This document shows positions 45,530-55,333 of a stretch of 64,000 bases of DNA, in pieces. The notes under the pieces were generated by a model. That model was not told the origin of the DNA. It saw nothing but the letters and a program-made list of their open reading frames with translations, and did not search any database. The position numbers were made by a program, and so were the translations under genes. Numbering within the stretch: the first letter of the stretch is position 1; each line of letters opens with the position of its first letter. The DNA comes from Rhodoligotrophos sp. CJ14 (GTDB taxonomy: Bacteria; Pseudomonadota; Alphaproteobacteria; Rhizobiales; Im1). The DNA lies in contig NZ_CP133319.1 of NCBI RefSeq assembly GCF_038811545.1, positions 992,001 through 1,056,000 on the forward strand, written 5' to 3'.

Positions 45530-45939
45530 TTCTGCGGACGGTTGTTCCGCTGCTCACCGGGATCATGGTGCTGTTCTCGGTATTCGTCCTTCTTCGCGGC
45601 CATAACGAACCGGGTGGCGGCTTCATTGGCGGTCTGATCGCGGCCTCAGCTCTCACCCTTTACGGCATCGCTTGCGGCGTGGACTCGGCCCGGCGTGCCC
45701 TTGTCGCCCACCCTATCGCGATTGCCGGCACCGGCGCGTTCCTGGCGGGCTTGAGCGGCCTGCCCTCTTTTCCGCTCGATCTGCCCTTTCTCACCGGTCT
45801 TTGGTGGTCCGTGCGTCTGTCCGAGATCACCACCGTCTACCTCTCGACTCCAATGCTGTTCGACATCGGGGTGTGGCTCGTCGTGGTGGGCGCGATCACC
45901 AGCATAGCTTTCGCATTGGAAGAAAGGGACTTTGACTGA
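45517..45939 (+). CDS. mrpB: Na+/H+ antiporter subunit MrpB
   Basis: MrpB is a small membrane subunit of the antiporter. It has 140 residues with four membrane segments, and the family signature [19 protein letters not shown] near residue 25, then [23 protein letters not shown] (in pieces). The ATG overlaps the end of mrpA by 13 bases, and the stop shares its last base with the start of mrpC. Confidence 0.94.
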   Translation: MRTVILRTVVPLLTGIMVLFSVFVLLRGHNEPGGGFIGGLIAASALTLYGIACGVDSARRALVAHPIAIAGTGAFLAGLSGLPSFPLDLPFLTGLWWSVRLSEITTVYLSTPMLFDIGVWLVVVGAITSIAFALEERDFD

Positions 45940-46313
45940 TGGAGTCCCTGCTCTCCCTCACTGTGGCTGGCCTGTTCGGCATTTCCGTCTATCTCTTGCT
46001 CTCGCGCAGCCTTGTGCGATTGCTCCTTGGCGTGGTCACTCTTGGCAATGCCACCAACCTCCTGATCTTCACCGCCGGCCGCATTCTCGGCACAGTGCCC
46101 CCGATCGTGCCCGAAGGCGAGCAAACCCCGATCGGTGAGATCGCCAATTCCCTGCCCCAGGCCCTGATCCTCACCGCGATCGTGATCAGCTTTTCGCTAT
46201 TTGCCTATGTCCTCGTGCTGAGCTACCGCGCCTACCAAGATCTGGGCACTGACGATTCCGATGAGATGCAGCTCGCCGAGGCAAGGTCTCCGACAGAAGG
46301 AGAAGCCCGATGA
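45939..46313 (+). CDS. mrpC: Na+/H+ antiporter subunit MrpC
   Basis: MrpC is the NuoK-like subunit. It has 124 residues with three membrane segments. FGISVYLLLSRSLVRLLLGVVTLGNATNLLIF is followed by the proline-rich loop and ANSLPQALILTAIVISFSLFAYVLVL (quoted in pieces), closely as in other MrpC proteins. It overlaps mrpD by four bases. Confidence 0.94.
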   Translation: MESLLSLTVAGLFGISVYLLLSRSLVRLLLGVVTLGNATNLLIFTAGRILGTVPPIVPEGEQTPIGEIANSLPQALILTAIVISFSLFAYVLVLSYRAYQDLGTDDSDEMQLAEARSPTEGEAR

Positions 46314-47833
46314 ACCAAGCGGCGCTCTCCCCGGTGACCTGGTTGGCTATTCTTCCCGCCATATTGCCCTTGGCGGCAGGCGCGCTGGCAATCGCCCTAC
46401 GCGGCAGGCTCGCGATGCAGCGATGGTTCGCGCTCCTCGTTCTGCTTCTTGAGCTCGCCCTGAACATCGCCCTGCTCGTCCACGTCCGTGATCATGGGAT
46501 CATGTCGCTCACCATGGGCAATTGGCTGCCGCCTTTCGGCATCAGCTTCACCGCCGACATGCTGGGCGCTGTGCTTGCGCTCGCGGCAACCTTCGTATCG
46601 CTCGCCTGCTGCCTCTATGCCTTTGCCGATATCGATGAGGTGGCAACCCGCTTCGGTTTCTATCCCATGCTGCTGGTGCTGGTCGGCGGCATGAACGGAG
46701 CTTTCCTCACCGGCGACATCTTCAATCTCTATGTTTGGCTCGAGATCCTGCTGATTTCGTCCTTCGGTCTCATCATTCTGGGCGGCACGCGCCTGCAGCT
46801 CGACGGCGCGGTGAAATACGCCTTCCTCAACCTGGTGGCGACCACCCTGTTCCTCATCGCCACCGGCCTGCTCTACGGTGCCGTCGGCACATTGAATTTC
46901 GCCGACCTCGTGGCCAAAGCAGCCAATTATCCCCATCAGAACCTTCTGACCGTTATTGCTGCCCTCTATCTGGTCGCGTTGGCCATGAAAGCTGCGGCCT
47001 TTCCTTTGTTCTTCTGGCTTCCGGCGTCTTATCACACCCCGAAATTCGTGGCCTCCGCCCTCTTTGCGGCCCTGCTCACCAAGGTTGGCGTCTACGGCAT
47101 CTATCGGATTTTCACCGCCGTCTTTGCGGGCGGCATGGGCTTTGTCCCCCTAACCCTCACCTGGGCGGCGGGCCTGACCATGCTTCTCGGTGCTGCCGGC
47201 GCAGTCGCCCAGCACCGCATGCGCCCGATGCTCGGCTTCCTCGTGGTCGCCGGAATTGGCTACATGCTGCTGGGATTTTCCTTAGGCACCGAGAACGCGC
47301 GCGCCGCAGGCACCTTCTACATGGTCCAATCCATGCTGGTGATGGCAGGGCTCTATCTTCTCTCCGGCCTTGTGCATGGAGCAAGGAAGACTGTGCCCAC
47401 CTCCGGCTCGTCCGCCAGCCTATATGACGACCAGATCGCGCTCGCCATCCTCTTCCTGGTGCTCGGCTTTGCGGTTGCCGGCTTGCCCCCCTTCTCCGGT
47501 TTCTGGCCGAAATTTGCCCTGGTCCGGGAGAGCCTCGCGCAGCATCTGGGCTGGGCGGCGGCGGCGGTGCTTATCTCGGGCTTCCTGACCACCATCGCGA
47601 TCGCCCGCTCCTTTGCCGCAACTTTCTGGGGAGCATCCCACCTCTCCGAGGACGGGGAGCAGCCCGGCCCGCAAACCTCCTTCGCAACTCTCACGCCCAT
47701 ATTGGCGATCGCCGCGCTTGTCCTCGTGTTTGGCCTTTTACCTGGCACGCTCTACGGTCTTGCAGATGGTGCGGCGCGTGGGATTGCCGACTATGGACCA
47801 TATGTCGCCGCCGTTCTGGGAGCTGGGCCATGA
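46310..47833 (+). CDS. mrpD: Na+/H+ antiporter subunit MrpD
   Basis: MrpD is the NuoN/M-like proton-pumping subunit. It has 507 residues and about fourteen membrane segments. NLYVWLEILLISSFGLIILG contains the conserved membrane Glu, and MKAAAFPLFFWLPASYHTPK the conserved Lys of the proton path. SALFAALLTKVGVYGIYR is also diagnostic. It overlaps mrpC and mrpE by four bases each. Confidence 0.94.
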   Translation: MNQAALSPVTWLAILPAILPLAAGALAIALRGRLAMQRWFALLVLLLELALNIALLVHVRDHGIMSLTMGNWLPPFGISFTADMLGAVLALAATFVSLACCLYAFADIDEVATRFGFYPMLLVLVGGMNGAFLTGDIFNLYVWLEILLISSFGLIILGGTRLQLDGAVKYAFLNLVATTLFLIATGLLYGAVGTLNFADLVAKAANYPHQNLLTVIAALYLVALAMKAAAFPLFFWLPASYHTPKFVASALFAALLTKVGVYGIYRIFTAVFAGGMGFVPLTLTWAAGLTMLLGAAGAVAQHRMRPMLGFLVVAGIGYMLLGFSLGTENARAAGTFYMVQSMLVMAGLYLLSGLVHGARKTVPTSGSSASLYDDQIALAILFLVLGFAVAGLPPFSGFWPKFALVRESLAQHLGWAAAAVLISGFLTTIAIARSFAATFWGASHLSEDGEQPGPQTSFATLTPILAIAALVLVFGLLPGTLYGLADGAARGIADYGPYVAAVLGAGP

Positions 47834-48306
47834 CCGCGCTTCTGCCGCTCAATCTCGTGCTGGCCCTCGTCTGGGTGGCGGTGACCGCCACCTTCACGAT
47901 CGCCAATTTTCTCTTCGGCTTTCTGCTCGGCGCCGGAGCGCTTTGGCTGGTTCGTGAACAGTTTTCGACCCGGCGTTATCTCAGCCGCACATGGTCTCTT
48001 CTCAAGCTCGCCGTGACATTTCTTATCGAGCTGACGAAATCCACATGGACAGTTGTGAAGCTGGTCTGGACAGCATCGCCGCAATATGAGACAGGCTTCG
48101 TCGCCCTGCCTCTGCGCGTCAGGTCCGACCGCGAGATCACCCTTCTGGCCAACCTCATAACGCTGACCCCCGGCACCCTGAGCGTCGACGTTTCCGATGA
48201 TCGCAGCACGCTTTACATCCACGCCCTTGATGCGCCCGATATTGAAAGCCTCAGGCGTGATATTGCCACCGGGTTTGAGCGGCAGGTGCGTGAGGCGCTC
48301 AGATAA
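47830..48306 (+). CDS. mrpE: Na+/H+ antiporter subunit MrpE
   Basis: MrpE is an accessory membrane subunit needed for stable assembly of the antiporter. It has 158 residues: N-terminal membrane helices (LNLVLALVWVAVTATFTIANFLFGFLLG), then a soluble C-terminal half. Typical sequence there is LLANLITLTPGTLSVDVSDDRSTLYIHALD (in pieces). It shares its last base with the start of mrpF. Confidence 0.93.
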   Translation: MTALLPLNLVLALVWVAVTATFTIANFLFGFLLGAGALWLVREQFSTRRYLSRTWSLLKLAVTFLIELTKSTWTVVKLVWTASPQYETGFVALPLRVRSDREITLLANLITLTPGTLSVDVSDDRSTLYIHALDAPDIESLRRDIATGFERQVREALR

Positions 48307-48665
48307 TGGCCACCTCCGACATACTTGCCTGGTCCGTCTCGATCGGCTTTGCAGCCCTTCTCGCAGGCTTCGGCTTTATTTTCGTTCGCCTGATCAAAGG
48401 GCCGACTTTGCCCGACCGGGTTGTCGCCCTCGATCTGCTCACCACCCTCGCCACCGCCTTCATTCTTCTGCTGGCTGTGCGAAACGGGATCGGCGCCTTT
48501 CTCGACGTCGCCATTTCACTGGGGCTGGTGGCTTTCCTCAGCACTGTCGCCTTCGCCCGTTATGTCATGTTTCGCGGCCTTAATCGCCATGGCTCGTCCC
48601 GCGAAGAGAGCGCAGACCACCCACAAGACGCCGGTCCGTCCACTGAAGACAGGACGCGACCATGA
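48306..48665 (+). CDS. mrpF: Na+/H+ antiporter subunit MrpF
   Basis: MrpF is a small three-helix subunit. It has 119 residues; GPTLPDRVVALDLLTTLATAF near residue 35 is the family signature, with the membrane Asp pair. A hydrophilic C-terminal tail (about 30 residues) follows the last helix, somewhat longer than usual. It overlaps mrpG by four bases. Confidence 0.93.
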   Translation: MATSDILAWSVSIGFAALLAGFGFIFVRLIKGPTLPDRVVALDLLTTLATAFILLLAVRNGIGAFLDVAISLGLVAFLSTVAFARYVMFRGLNRHGSSREESADHPQDAGPSTEDRTRP

Positions 48666-49030
48666 TCGAACTTCTCACAGCCGTCCTGATCTTTCTTGGA
48701 TGCTTCCTCTGTCTCAGCGCGTCGGTCGGAATTCTGCGCTTTCCCGATGTCTATGCTCGCATGCACGCCGCGAGTAAGGCGGGAACTCTTGGCATTGGCT
48801 TCCTCTTTGCTGCCGTAGCGGTTCATTTTTCAGACGTTGACATCACCATCCGTGCGGTTGTCGGTATTCTGTTCTTCGTGTTGACCGCACCGATTTCGGC
48901 ACATCTCTTGGCGCGTGCCGCCTATTGGGCTGGTGTAAAGCCATGGGCAGGTGCTGGTGTTGACCATTTATCCGGTCGTTACCATAAAGAGATGCATAGG
49001 TTAGACGCCTACCCGTTCGACAAGGAGTAA
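48662..49030 (+). CDS. mrpG: Na+/H+ antiporter subunit MrpG
   Basis: MrpG is the last subunit of the Mrp antiporter. It has 122 residues with three membrane segments and the signature LRFPDVYARMHAASKAGTLG. The operon therefore has all of A to G and is probably functional in pH and Na+ homeostasis. It ends just before a long inverted repeat that may stop transcription. Confidence 0.93.
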   Translation: MIELLTAVLIFLGCFLCLSASVGILRFPDVYARMHAASKAGTLGIGFLFAAVAVHFSDVDITIRAVVGILFFVLTAPISAHLLARAAYWAGVKPWAGAGVDHLSGRYHKEMHRLDAYPFDKE

Positions 49031-49033
49031 ACG

Positions 49034-49081
49034 AAACACAACGCAATGGCCCATGCAATTCTGTCGCAGTCTGTTGTGTTT
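49034..49081 (+). terminator. Possible terminator of the mrp operon
   Basis: AAACACAAC (49034-49042) and GTTGTGTTT (49073-49081) can pair across a 30-base loop. The repeat begins four bases after the mrpG stop and is followed by TGCTT. The arms are AT-rich and the loop long, so it is weak as a terminator. The rest of the gap to mucR (to 49318) has no gene and must carry the mucR promoter. Confidence 0.4.
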
Positions 49082-49318
49082 TGCTTGAATGCATTTCGGT
49101 TCTCTGCAATAAGCATTCGTTGTTGCACATAGTTAGGGCAACGAGTCGGGTTCTTACACCTGAAAGGTCGCAGACCCGCTGAGAGCTCAACGAAATGAGA
49201 GGGTTTGTGAACGTCGTTCGCGACGGCAAAGCCGTTGGTTGGCGGGGAGGCACAACCCAGATGAGCCAGGCGGGCTGCGGATGAGAACATGGGATTACGA
49301 AGGAGCTTTGGGAGAGTA

Positions 49319-49756
49319 ATGGAAGCATCGGTAAGCAGTAGTCCTGCCACGGACACAGGTGAACTCGCTGAACTGACGGCCGAGATTGTTGCCGCTTATG
49401 TGGCGAATAACGCAGTACCGTCGGAATCCCTCCCTGGGCTCATTAAGGATGTTTATCGGGCACTGACCGGCACCTTGGAGCCAGAGGAGAAACAGGCGGC
49501 GGAACTCAAGCCGGCTGTTCCGCTGCGTCGTTCCGTTACACCGGACTACATCGTCTGTCTTGAAGACGGAAAGAAGTTCAAGTCATTGAAGCGTCATCTG
49601 CGCACGCAGTATAATATGACGCCTGAACAGTATCGCGAGAAGTGGGGTCTTCCCGCTGATTATCCGATGGTGGCGCCGAACTATGCGGCGGCCCGGTCGG
49701 ATCTCGCCAAGAAGATGGGTCTCGGCCAGAAGAAGCGGCGCCGGAACGGCAGGTAA
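49319..49756 (+). CDS. mucR: MucR/Ros-family transcriptional regulator
   Basis: MucR is a zinc-finger-like regulator that binds AT-rich DNA and controls exopolysaccharide, motility and cell cycle genes in Rhizobiales. It has 145 residues from the ATG at 49319 (GGAG upstream; an in-frame ATG at 49289 is less likely). The N-terminus [19 protein letters not shown] and the finger region [21 protein letters not shown] plus [28 protein letters not shown] (in pieces) are classical. The gene is single, with its own terminator. Confidence 0.94.
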   Translation: MEASVSSSPATDTGELAELTAEIVAAYVANNAVPSESLPGLIKDVYRALTGTLEPEEKQAAELKPAVPLRRSVTPDYIVCLEDGKKFKSLKRHLRTQYNMTPEQYREKWGLPADYPMVAPNYAAARSDLAKKMGLGQKKRRRNGR

Positions 49757-49812
49757 TTTGGATCCCGGCCAAAACACCGGGTCCACTTTGCACATTTCTA
49801 TAATCTAATGTG

Positions 49813-49843
49813 AAAAGCCCTACCTTGCGTAGGGCTTTTTCTT
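49813..49843 (+). terminator. Rho-independent terminator of mucR
   Basis: A perfect 11-base stem AAAAGCCCTAC / GTAGGGCTTTT with a five-base loop is followed by further T residues. It lies 57 bases after the mucR stop. The A-run on the 5' side makes it effective in both directions, so it can also protect against the convergent mutB transcript. Confidence 0.9.
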
Positions 49844-49921
49844 ATGTCTCAGCGCACTTCTCAAGCCAAGTGATACGGTTCGCGCCTGTCTAGACTAGAC
49901 TAGTCCCGCTCGATGACGGGC

Positions 49922-52120
49922 CTATTCCGCCGCCTGCGCATAGCCAAGCCGGCGGCAAAGCGTATCAATCAACCCCATGGCGGCTTCCGCAATATTGGTG
50001 CCGGGCGGGAAGATTGCCGAAGCGCCCGCCGACCTCAGCTCGTCATAATCCTGTGGCGGCACCACCCCGCCGACCACGATCATGATGTCTGGCCGCCCCA
50101 TCTGCTCGAGGCTCTTCTTGAGTTCGGGCACGAGGGTGAGATGCCCACCGGCAAGCGACGAAACGCCCACCACATGCACGTCATTTTCGACCGCCTGTCG
50201 GGCGACCTCTTCCGGCGTTGCAAACAGTGGACCGATATCGACGTCGAACCCGAGATCGGCGAAGGCAGACGCGATCACCTTCTGGCCGCGATCATGCCCG
50301 TCCTGCCCGACCTTGGCGACGAGAATGCGCGGCCGCCGGCCGTCAGCCTCGGCGAAGGCGTCGATCTTGCTCCGCGCTCTATCGACATCGCTGGACATGG
50401 TCTGCGCCTCCCTGCGATAGACACCTTGGATTGCGCGGATCTCTGCCACATGCCGCCCGAAGACCTTCTCCATGGCGGCCGAGATCTCTCCGACTGTGGC
50501 CTTGGCGCGCGCCGCCTCGACCGCGGCCTCCAGAAGATTACCTTGGCCCCCCGCCACATTGGTCAGCCGCTCCAACGCCGCTTGGGTCGCTCCCTCGTCG
50601 CGCTCCGCCTTGAGCCGCGCCAGCTTCTCGAGCTGGCGTGCCCGCACCGCCGAATTGTCGACCTTCAGGATCTCCACCGGCCGGTCTTCCTCAACCCGAT
50701 ATTTGTTGACCCCGACCACCGTCTGGGCGCCGGTGTCGATACGCGCCTGCGTGCGCGCTGCCGCCTCCTCGATCCGCAGCTTCGGCACGCCCGCCTCGAT
50801 GGCCCGCGCCATGCCGCCGAGCTCTTCAACCTCCGCGATATGGGCGAGCGCCTTCTCTGCGAGATCATGCGTGAGCCGCTCGACGAAATAGCTGCCGCCC
50901 CAGGGATCGATGAACTTGGTGGTGCCCGCCTCCTGGATCAGGAAAAGCTGGGTATTGCGCGCGATCCGGGCGGAAAAATCCGTCGGCAGCGCCAGCGCCT
51001 CATCCAGCGCATTGGTGTGCAGCGACTGGGTGCCGCCGTAAACGGCCGCCATCGCCTCGATGCAGGTCCGGGTCACATTATTGAACACATCCTGCGCAGT
51101 CAGCGACCAGCCGGAGGTCTGGCAATGCGTTCTCAGCGAAAGCGACCGCTCATCTCTTGGGTTGAACTGCTTCATCAGCTTGGCCCAGACCGCCCGCGCC
51201 GCGCGCATCTTGGCCACTTCCATGAAGACATTCATGCCGATCGCCCAGAAGAACGAGAGCCTCGGCGCGAACTGATCGACACTGAGGCCCGCATCGATCC
51301 CGGCGCGGACATATTCGACACCATCGGCCAGCGTATAGGCGAGCTCGAGATCCGCCGTCGCCCCCGCCTCCTGCATGTGATAGCCGGAGATCGAGATCGA
51401 GTTGAACTTCGGCATGTTCTGCGAAGTATAGGCGAAGATGTCGGAGATGATCCGCATCGACGGCTTGGGCGGATAGATATAGGTGTTCCGGACCATGAAC
51501 TCCTTGAGAATGTCGTTCTGAATGGTCCCGGACAGCTTGGTCGGCGGCACGCCCTGCTCTTCCGCAGCCACGATATAGAGCGCGAGCACCGGCAGCACCG
51601 CGCCATTCATGGTCATGGAGACGCTCATCTCGTCCAGGGGAATGCCCTCGAACAAGGTGCGCATGTCGAGAATGGAATCGATGGCAACCCCGGCCATTCC
51701 CACATCGCCCGCCACGCGAGGATGATCGGAATCATAGCCGCGATGGGTTGCTAGATCGAAGGCGATTGACAGGCCCTTTTGACCAGCCGCCAGATTACGC
51801 CGGTAGAACGCGTTCGAATCCTCAGCCGTCGAGAACCCCGCATATTGCCGGACCGTCCATGGCCGCGTCACATACATGGTCGGGTAAGGCCCGCGCAGAA
51901 AGGGAGGGATGCCTGGCAGCGATTTGATGAAATCGAGCCCTTCGAGATCTTCCGACCCGTAAGATGGCTTGAGCGCCAGCCCTTCCGGCGTCGTCCAGAC
52001 ATGCGCCCCGACCCCGTCCTCGCCCGCTTGTGCCTCTGCGGCCGCTTGCCAGGTCGCGGCGGTGGCGGCATCACCATCCGTCTTCAGCGATACGGTGGTA
52101 AAATCCGGGATCTGGGTCAT
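49922..52120 (-). CDS. mutB: Methylmalonyl-CoA mutase, large (alpha) subunit
   Basis: Adenosylcobalamin-dependent mutase that interconverts methylmalonyl-CoA and succinyl-CoA. It has 732 residues. The N-terminal TIM barrel shows [58 protein letters not shown] (in pieces) and the [15 protein letters not shown] segment. The C-terminal B12 domain has the cobalt-binding DGHDRG (Asp607, His609). It lies 103 bases after the small subunit on the same strand. It is also called scpA. Confidence 0.96.
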   Translation of the reverse strand: MTQIPDFTTVSLKTDGDAATAATWQAAAEAQAGEDGVGAHVWTTPEGLALKPSYGSEDLEGLDFIKSLPGIPPFLRGPYPTMYVTRPWTVRQYAGFSTAEDSNAFYRRNLAAGQKGLSIAFDLATHRGYDSDHPRVAGDVGMAGVAIDSILDMRTLFEGIPLDEMSVSMTMNGAVLPVLALYIVAAEEQGVPPTKLSGTIQNDILKEFMVRNTYIYPPKPSMRIISDIFAYTSQNMPKFNSISISGYHMQEAGATADLELAYTLADGVEYVRAGIDAGLSVDQFAPRLSFFWAIGMNVFMEVAKMRAARAVWAKLMKQFNPRDERSLSLRTHCQTSGWSLTAQDVFNNVTRTCIEAMAAVYGGTQSLHTNALDEALALPTDFSARIARNTQLFLIQEAGTTKFIDPWGGSYFVERLTHDLAEKALAHIAEVEELGGMARAIEAGVPKLRIEEAAARTQARIDTGAQTVVGVNKYRVEEDRPVEILKVDNSAVRARQLEKLARLKAERDEGATQAALERLTNVAGGQGNLLEAAVEAARAKATVGEISAAMEKVFGRHVAEIRAIQGVYRREAQTMSSDVDRARSKIDAFAEADGRRPRILVAKVGQDGHDRGQKVIASAFADLGFDVDIGPLFATPEEVARQAVENDVHVVGVSSLAGGHLTLVPELKKSLEQMGRPDIMIVVGGVVPPQDYDELRSAGASAIFPPGTNIAEAAMGLIDTLCRRLGYAQAAE

Positions 52121-52223
52121 TGGCCTGTCTCTTCTGGCTGCAGTCTGGCAACAATCATGGCCGGCTTTTGGGGCATGCGGATGATCCGCGCGGGACGACG
52201 GCGGCTGTTCGTCCCGCCCTGCG

Positions 52224-54128
52224 TCAAACCTTTACCCCTACGATATTATAGACGCCTCTCAGCGCTGCAAGGACGTCGGCCCCCTCGAAGAGGAAGCCAT
52301 CGACGCCGGCCTCTTTGAGGGTCGCCTCGGCATCTCCGGGGCGGCCGGCAAGAAAAACGGCTTTCGCGCCTTCAGCCTTGAGCGCCTTCGCCGTATCCGC
52401 TGCCATGCTCTCATAGAGGGCATCCGTAGAGCAGAGAATGGCAACCTTGGCGCCGCCCTCGCGAAATTCCTGGGCCGCCTCCGCGGGGCTTCCGGCGCCG
52501 CGCCCGGCCAGCGCGGCTATGCCGCCGGCTTCGAACAGGTTGCGCGCCCAGGTGGCGCGGGTATTGAAATCGACGAGCCTGCCCAGATTGGCAAGGAAGA
52601 TGGCCGGGCGTTCTCCCGTTGCCGCGGCGATCGCATCGCCCTCATCGCGCAAGGCTTCGAAATCCGCAGCAAGTGGGCGGGTTTGCAAGGGCTCAACCCT
52701 CGTCTCTCCTGCAAAAGCCGGGGCGGACGGCGCAACCGCCGGTCGCGCAGTGGCCGCTGCCAGCGTGGGTGGCGCCTCATCGAGCTTCGGAAAGGCGGAG
52801 ACACCGGTCACCAGGCGCTTGCGGCGGGCATAGTCCTTTGCCCGCTGCTCGGCAACGGCGCGGATCGTGGTCTGGATTTCACCACTTGCCAGCGCCGCGG
52901 CAATCCCGCCTTTGCCCTCGATGTCCTGGAACAGGGCCCAGCCCTTCTCTGCCAGCGCATCGGTCAGGCTCTCGATCGCCCACGCGCCGCCGGCAGGATC
53001 AGCCACTTTGCCGATCCCGGATTCCTCCTGCAGCATCAGTTGCACATTGCGGGCGATACGGCGGGCAAAATCATCCGGCACCCCGATCACCGCATTATAG
53101 GGCGCCACCATGATCCACTCGGCCCCGGCAACCCCCGCCGCGAATGCGGCGGCCGTGACCCGCAGCATGTTCACCCACGGATCCCGCCGCGTCATCATGC
53201 GTGCGGCGGTCTCGACGCCTAAGCGCGGTGGCTGTGCCTCAACGCCGCACGCTTCGCTCACCCGTGCCCACAGGCGCCGGAACGCCCGGAGTTTCGCAAT
53301 GCTGGTGGTCACATCCGCATCGCTCACCAGAGTAAATCCGATCGCGCGGAACGCATCCTGGAGTGACAGGCCTGCAGCCTCGAGCCCGCGCAGATAGGCA
53401 ACCCCGGTGGACAACGCGACCGCAAGCTCCTGCCCCTCGGTGGCGCCCGCCGCGTGATAGGCGCGCGTATCCACATGCAGCACCTGGACATCGCCAAAGC
53501 CGCGCACCCCTTGGACGATCTTGGCGGCCGCGGCCAAATGCTCGTCCACCGTCCCGCAGAGCTCGCCGCGTCTGGCCAGTGTTCCCGCAGGGTCTATTCC
53601 GAGGAAACCGCGCCGGTCCGCCGGGGCGATGTTGCGTGCCTCCCACAGATCCAGCATCAGCCCGCTGAGCTCGAGCGCCCTCGCACCTCCCTCAAGACGC
53701 ACAGGCACCGCCTCGATCAACACGCCTTTCAGAACCGTGTCGAGATCACCTCGGCTCCACACATCGATGCCAGCTGCCTGCACATCCTCCGCAATGAGCA
53801 GATCAGCCGACCCTACGCCATTGGCAAGCCCCTCCAGCAGCGCCTTATTCGCCTGAACCGGGTCGTGGTCGGAAATCACCTGCCCCACGATCCAAGGCCT
53901 CGCGGACATAGTCAATGGCTGCGCTCCACGAGTGAAGGGCGCAATCCCGGGCCATTCCGGCGCAACCTTCACCCAAGGCCCGCCAAGCGGGTCGACCTCG
54001 AGCCCGTCATCGGTTTTCCACACCAGCCGCTTCTTGTAGTCCGCGCCCTTGAGTGTCGCCTCAACGCGCTTCAGCCACTCATCCCGGGTGGGAATAGGAA
54101 AATCGAGCTGGTCGAAGGAACCGGACAT
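52224..54128 (-). CDS. mutA: Methylmalonyl-CoA mutase, small (beta) subunit
   Basis: This is the non-catalytic partner of MutB in the heterodimeric mutase. It has 634 residues. The start [20 protein letters not shown] and [11 protein letters not shown] are as expected. The C-terminal B12-like domain lacks the DxHxxG cobalt ligand ([18 protein letters not shown] there), as in other MutA proteins. It is first of the two-gene operon. No cobalamin riboswitch was seen upstream. Confidence 0.94.
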   Translation of the reverse strand: MSGSFDQLDFPIPTRDEWLKRVEATLKGADYKKRLVWKTDDGLEVDPLGGPWVKVAPEWPGIAPFTRGAQPLTMSARPWIVGQVISDHDPVQANKALLEGLANGVGSADLLIAEDVQAAGIDVWSRGDLDTVLKGVLIEAVPVRLEGGARALELSGLMLDLWEARNIAPADRRGFLGIDPAGTLARRGELCGTVDEHLAAAAKIVQGVRGFGDVQVLHVDTRAYHAAGATEGQELAVALSTGVAYLRGLEAAGLSLQDAFRAIGFTLVSDADVTTSIAKLRAFRRLWARVSEACGVEAQPPRLGVETAARMMTRRDPWVNMLRVTAAAFAAGVAGAEWIMVAPYNAVIGVPDDFARRIARNVQLMLQEESGIGKVADPAGGAWAIESLTDALAEKGWALFQDIEGKGGIAAALASGEIQTTIRAVAEQRAKDYARRKRLVTGVSAFPKLDEAPPTLAAATARPAVAPSAPAFAGETRVEPLQTRPLAADFEALRDEGDAIAAATGERPAIFLANLGRLVDFNTRATWARNLFEAGGIAALAGRGAGSPAEAAQEFREGGAKVAILCSTDALYESMAADTAKALKAEGAKAVFLAGRPGDAEATLKEAGVDGFLFEGADVLAALRGVYNIVGVKV

Positions 54129-54296
54129 TGCACCGCCCTGTCTCTGGGGTCGTGGACCTATTTGACCCGTGGGTTATACAGCGGTGGCAGACATCGGCAA
54201 GACCCTGATGGCGCAATCAGGGCAGGCTTGACCCAAACCAGGCATCGAGATGCCCTCGCTTCATGAGCCGGCGCCTTGGGCGAGAAGCATACCGGC

Positions 54297-54704
54297 CTAA
54301 TGCGTGATAACCGTCGGCAGCAGCTTTGCCTGCGCGATCCAGCTGGCCACCCGCTTTTCTCCTGGCGCCTCGCGCACGAGACGCTGCCGGGCATTCACCT
54401 CCTGCAAGGCAGCAGCCAGATTGCTGGCGTTCCGGTGGCGAAGATCCCTTACGGTATCCACGCCTGTCGCGCGCAGCAGCTCGCAATAATCATGGCCGAC
54501 ACCGCGAATACGCATGAGGTCAGCCGTGTTGACCCAATGCAGAATGAGCGCCTCGGAAATGCCGGTCTCAGTGGCCAGCTGCCGCCGTCCGCGCCGGTCT
54601 TTTGCCCTGTTTAGGAGAAGCTCGCGGTTTTTGATGCCGACCTCGCTGAGAGCAGCAAGAAACGGCTCGCCTATCCCATCCAGGCGCGCATTCGAACGCC
54701 CCAT
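54297..54704 (-). CDS. DUF4332-domain protein
   Basis: A 135-residue protein whose sequence follows DUF4332, made of helix-hairpin-helix-like repeats: RRQLATETGISEALILHWVNTADLMRIRGVG (in pieces) and YCELLRATGVDTVRDLRHRNASNLAAALQEVN (in pieces). Such repeats usually bind DNA or proteins, but the function of this family is unknown. A seven-base hairpin CCCTGAT / ATCAGGG lies downstream at 54203-54222, without a T run. Confidence 0.85.
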   Translation of the reverse strand: MGRSNARLDGIGEPFLAALSEVGIKNRELLLNRAKDRRGRRQLATETGISEALILHWVNTADLMRIRGVGHDYCELLRATGVDTVRDLRHRNASNLAAALQEVNARQRLVREAPGEKRVASWIAQAKLLPTVITH

Positions 54705-54790
54705 CTCCCCGCCCCTTTTCTTATCTTGGGCTTATTTTACTTGATTTAAAACGCCAATGCCGCTGCTCCGCAAATCCCTGGATGAGTTAT

Positions 54791-55165
54791 TCACACGAAT
54801 GCGGAAAGTCCCGGGATGGAGGATGCAACCTCTTTGACCAGCGGCTCCCCACATTTCGCCTTGGCATAGGCGAGAACTTCCTTCCCGAGTTCCTGGCTTT
54901 GCGCAGTATCAAGTCCTGCCGCTTTCAGCTTGCCGAGGGCCACCATGGGTCCGGCGATGGACGTCAGAGCTCCGAACAGCCCGCCCCGCCGCTCGCCATA
55001 GTGCTGAGCCAGGGCATCGGCACCCGGAAGCTGCTGGAACATCTCGCGCACCTTCGCCTTGTCCCCGTGCTGCTGAACGAGACCGAGCACGATCCCGATG
55101 GCGCGCTCTGCGAGCGCCCTGTCGATTCCCAGCCGGGTCGAGACCCTGTTGATCAGCTCTTCCAT
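54791..55165 (-). CDS. Small helical protein of unknown function
   Basis: A protein of 124 residues from the ATG at 55165, which has GGAG upstream. It reads MEELINRVSTRLGIDRALAERAIGIVLGLVQQHGDKAKVREMF (in pieces) then GADALAQHYGERRGG, a pattern seen in several small alphaproteobacterial proteins of the DUF2267/DUF2780 kind. No export signal or membrane segment is certain; the Gly-rich middle (GGLFGALTSIAGPMVAL) could be loosely membrane-associated. The frame is open further upstream but that part lacks family features. Confidence 0.75.
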   Translation of the reverse strand: MEELINRVSTRLGIDRALAERAIGIVLGLVQQHGDKAKVREMFQQLPGADALAQHYGERRGGLFGALTSIAGPMVALGKLKAAGLDTAQSQELGKEVLAYAKAKCGEPLVKEVASSIPGLSAFV

Positions 55166-55333
55166 GTCAGCCTCTCCGCTTGCTGCCGTTTGACCACGGC
55201 CGAGGATTTTACCTGCCTTGCTTAATTCTGTATGACTTGAGCTGATGGCAGCAGTGCTCGGCGCACAGTTTTGTAACACGTTTGCCAGAGCATCGGGCGC
55301 CAACGATCTGATCGCAATAAGGGCTGTGCAAAA

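Noticed and set aside
49888-49905. Short CTAGA-type tandem/palindromic sequence near the end of mutB
   Set aside because: Too short and simple to assign a role; may reflect chance or restriction-site-like composition.
49913-51754. A 613-codon open frame on the plus strand
   Set aside because: It lies fully antisense to mutB, is Arg/His/Pro-rich with no family pattern, and mirrors the codon bias of the real gene.
54203-54222. CCCTGAT-N6-ATCAGGG hairpin as terminator
   Set aside because: The stem is perfect but short, and no T run follows on either strand, so it is only mentioned with the DUF4332 gene.
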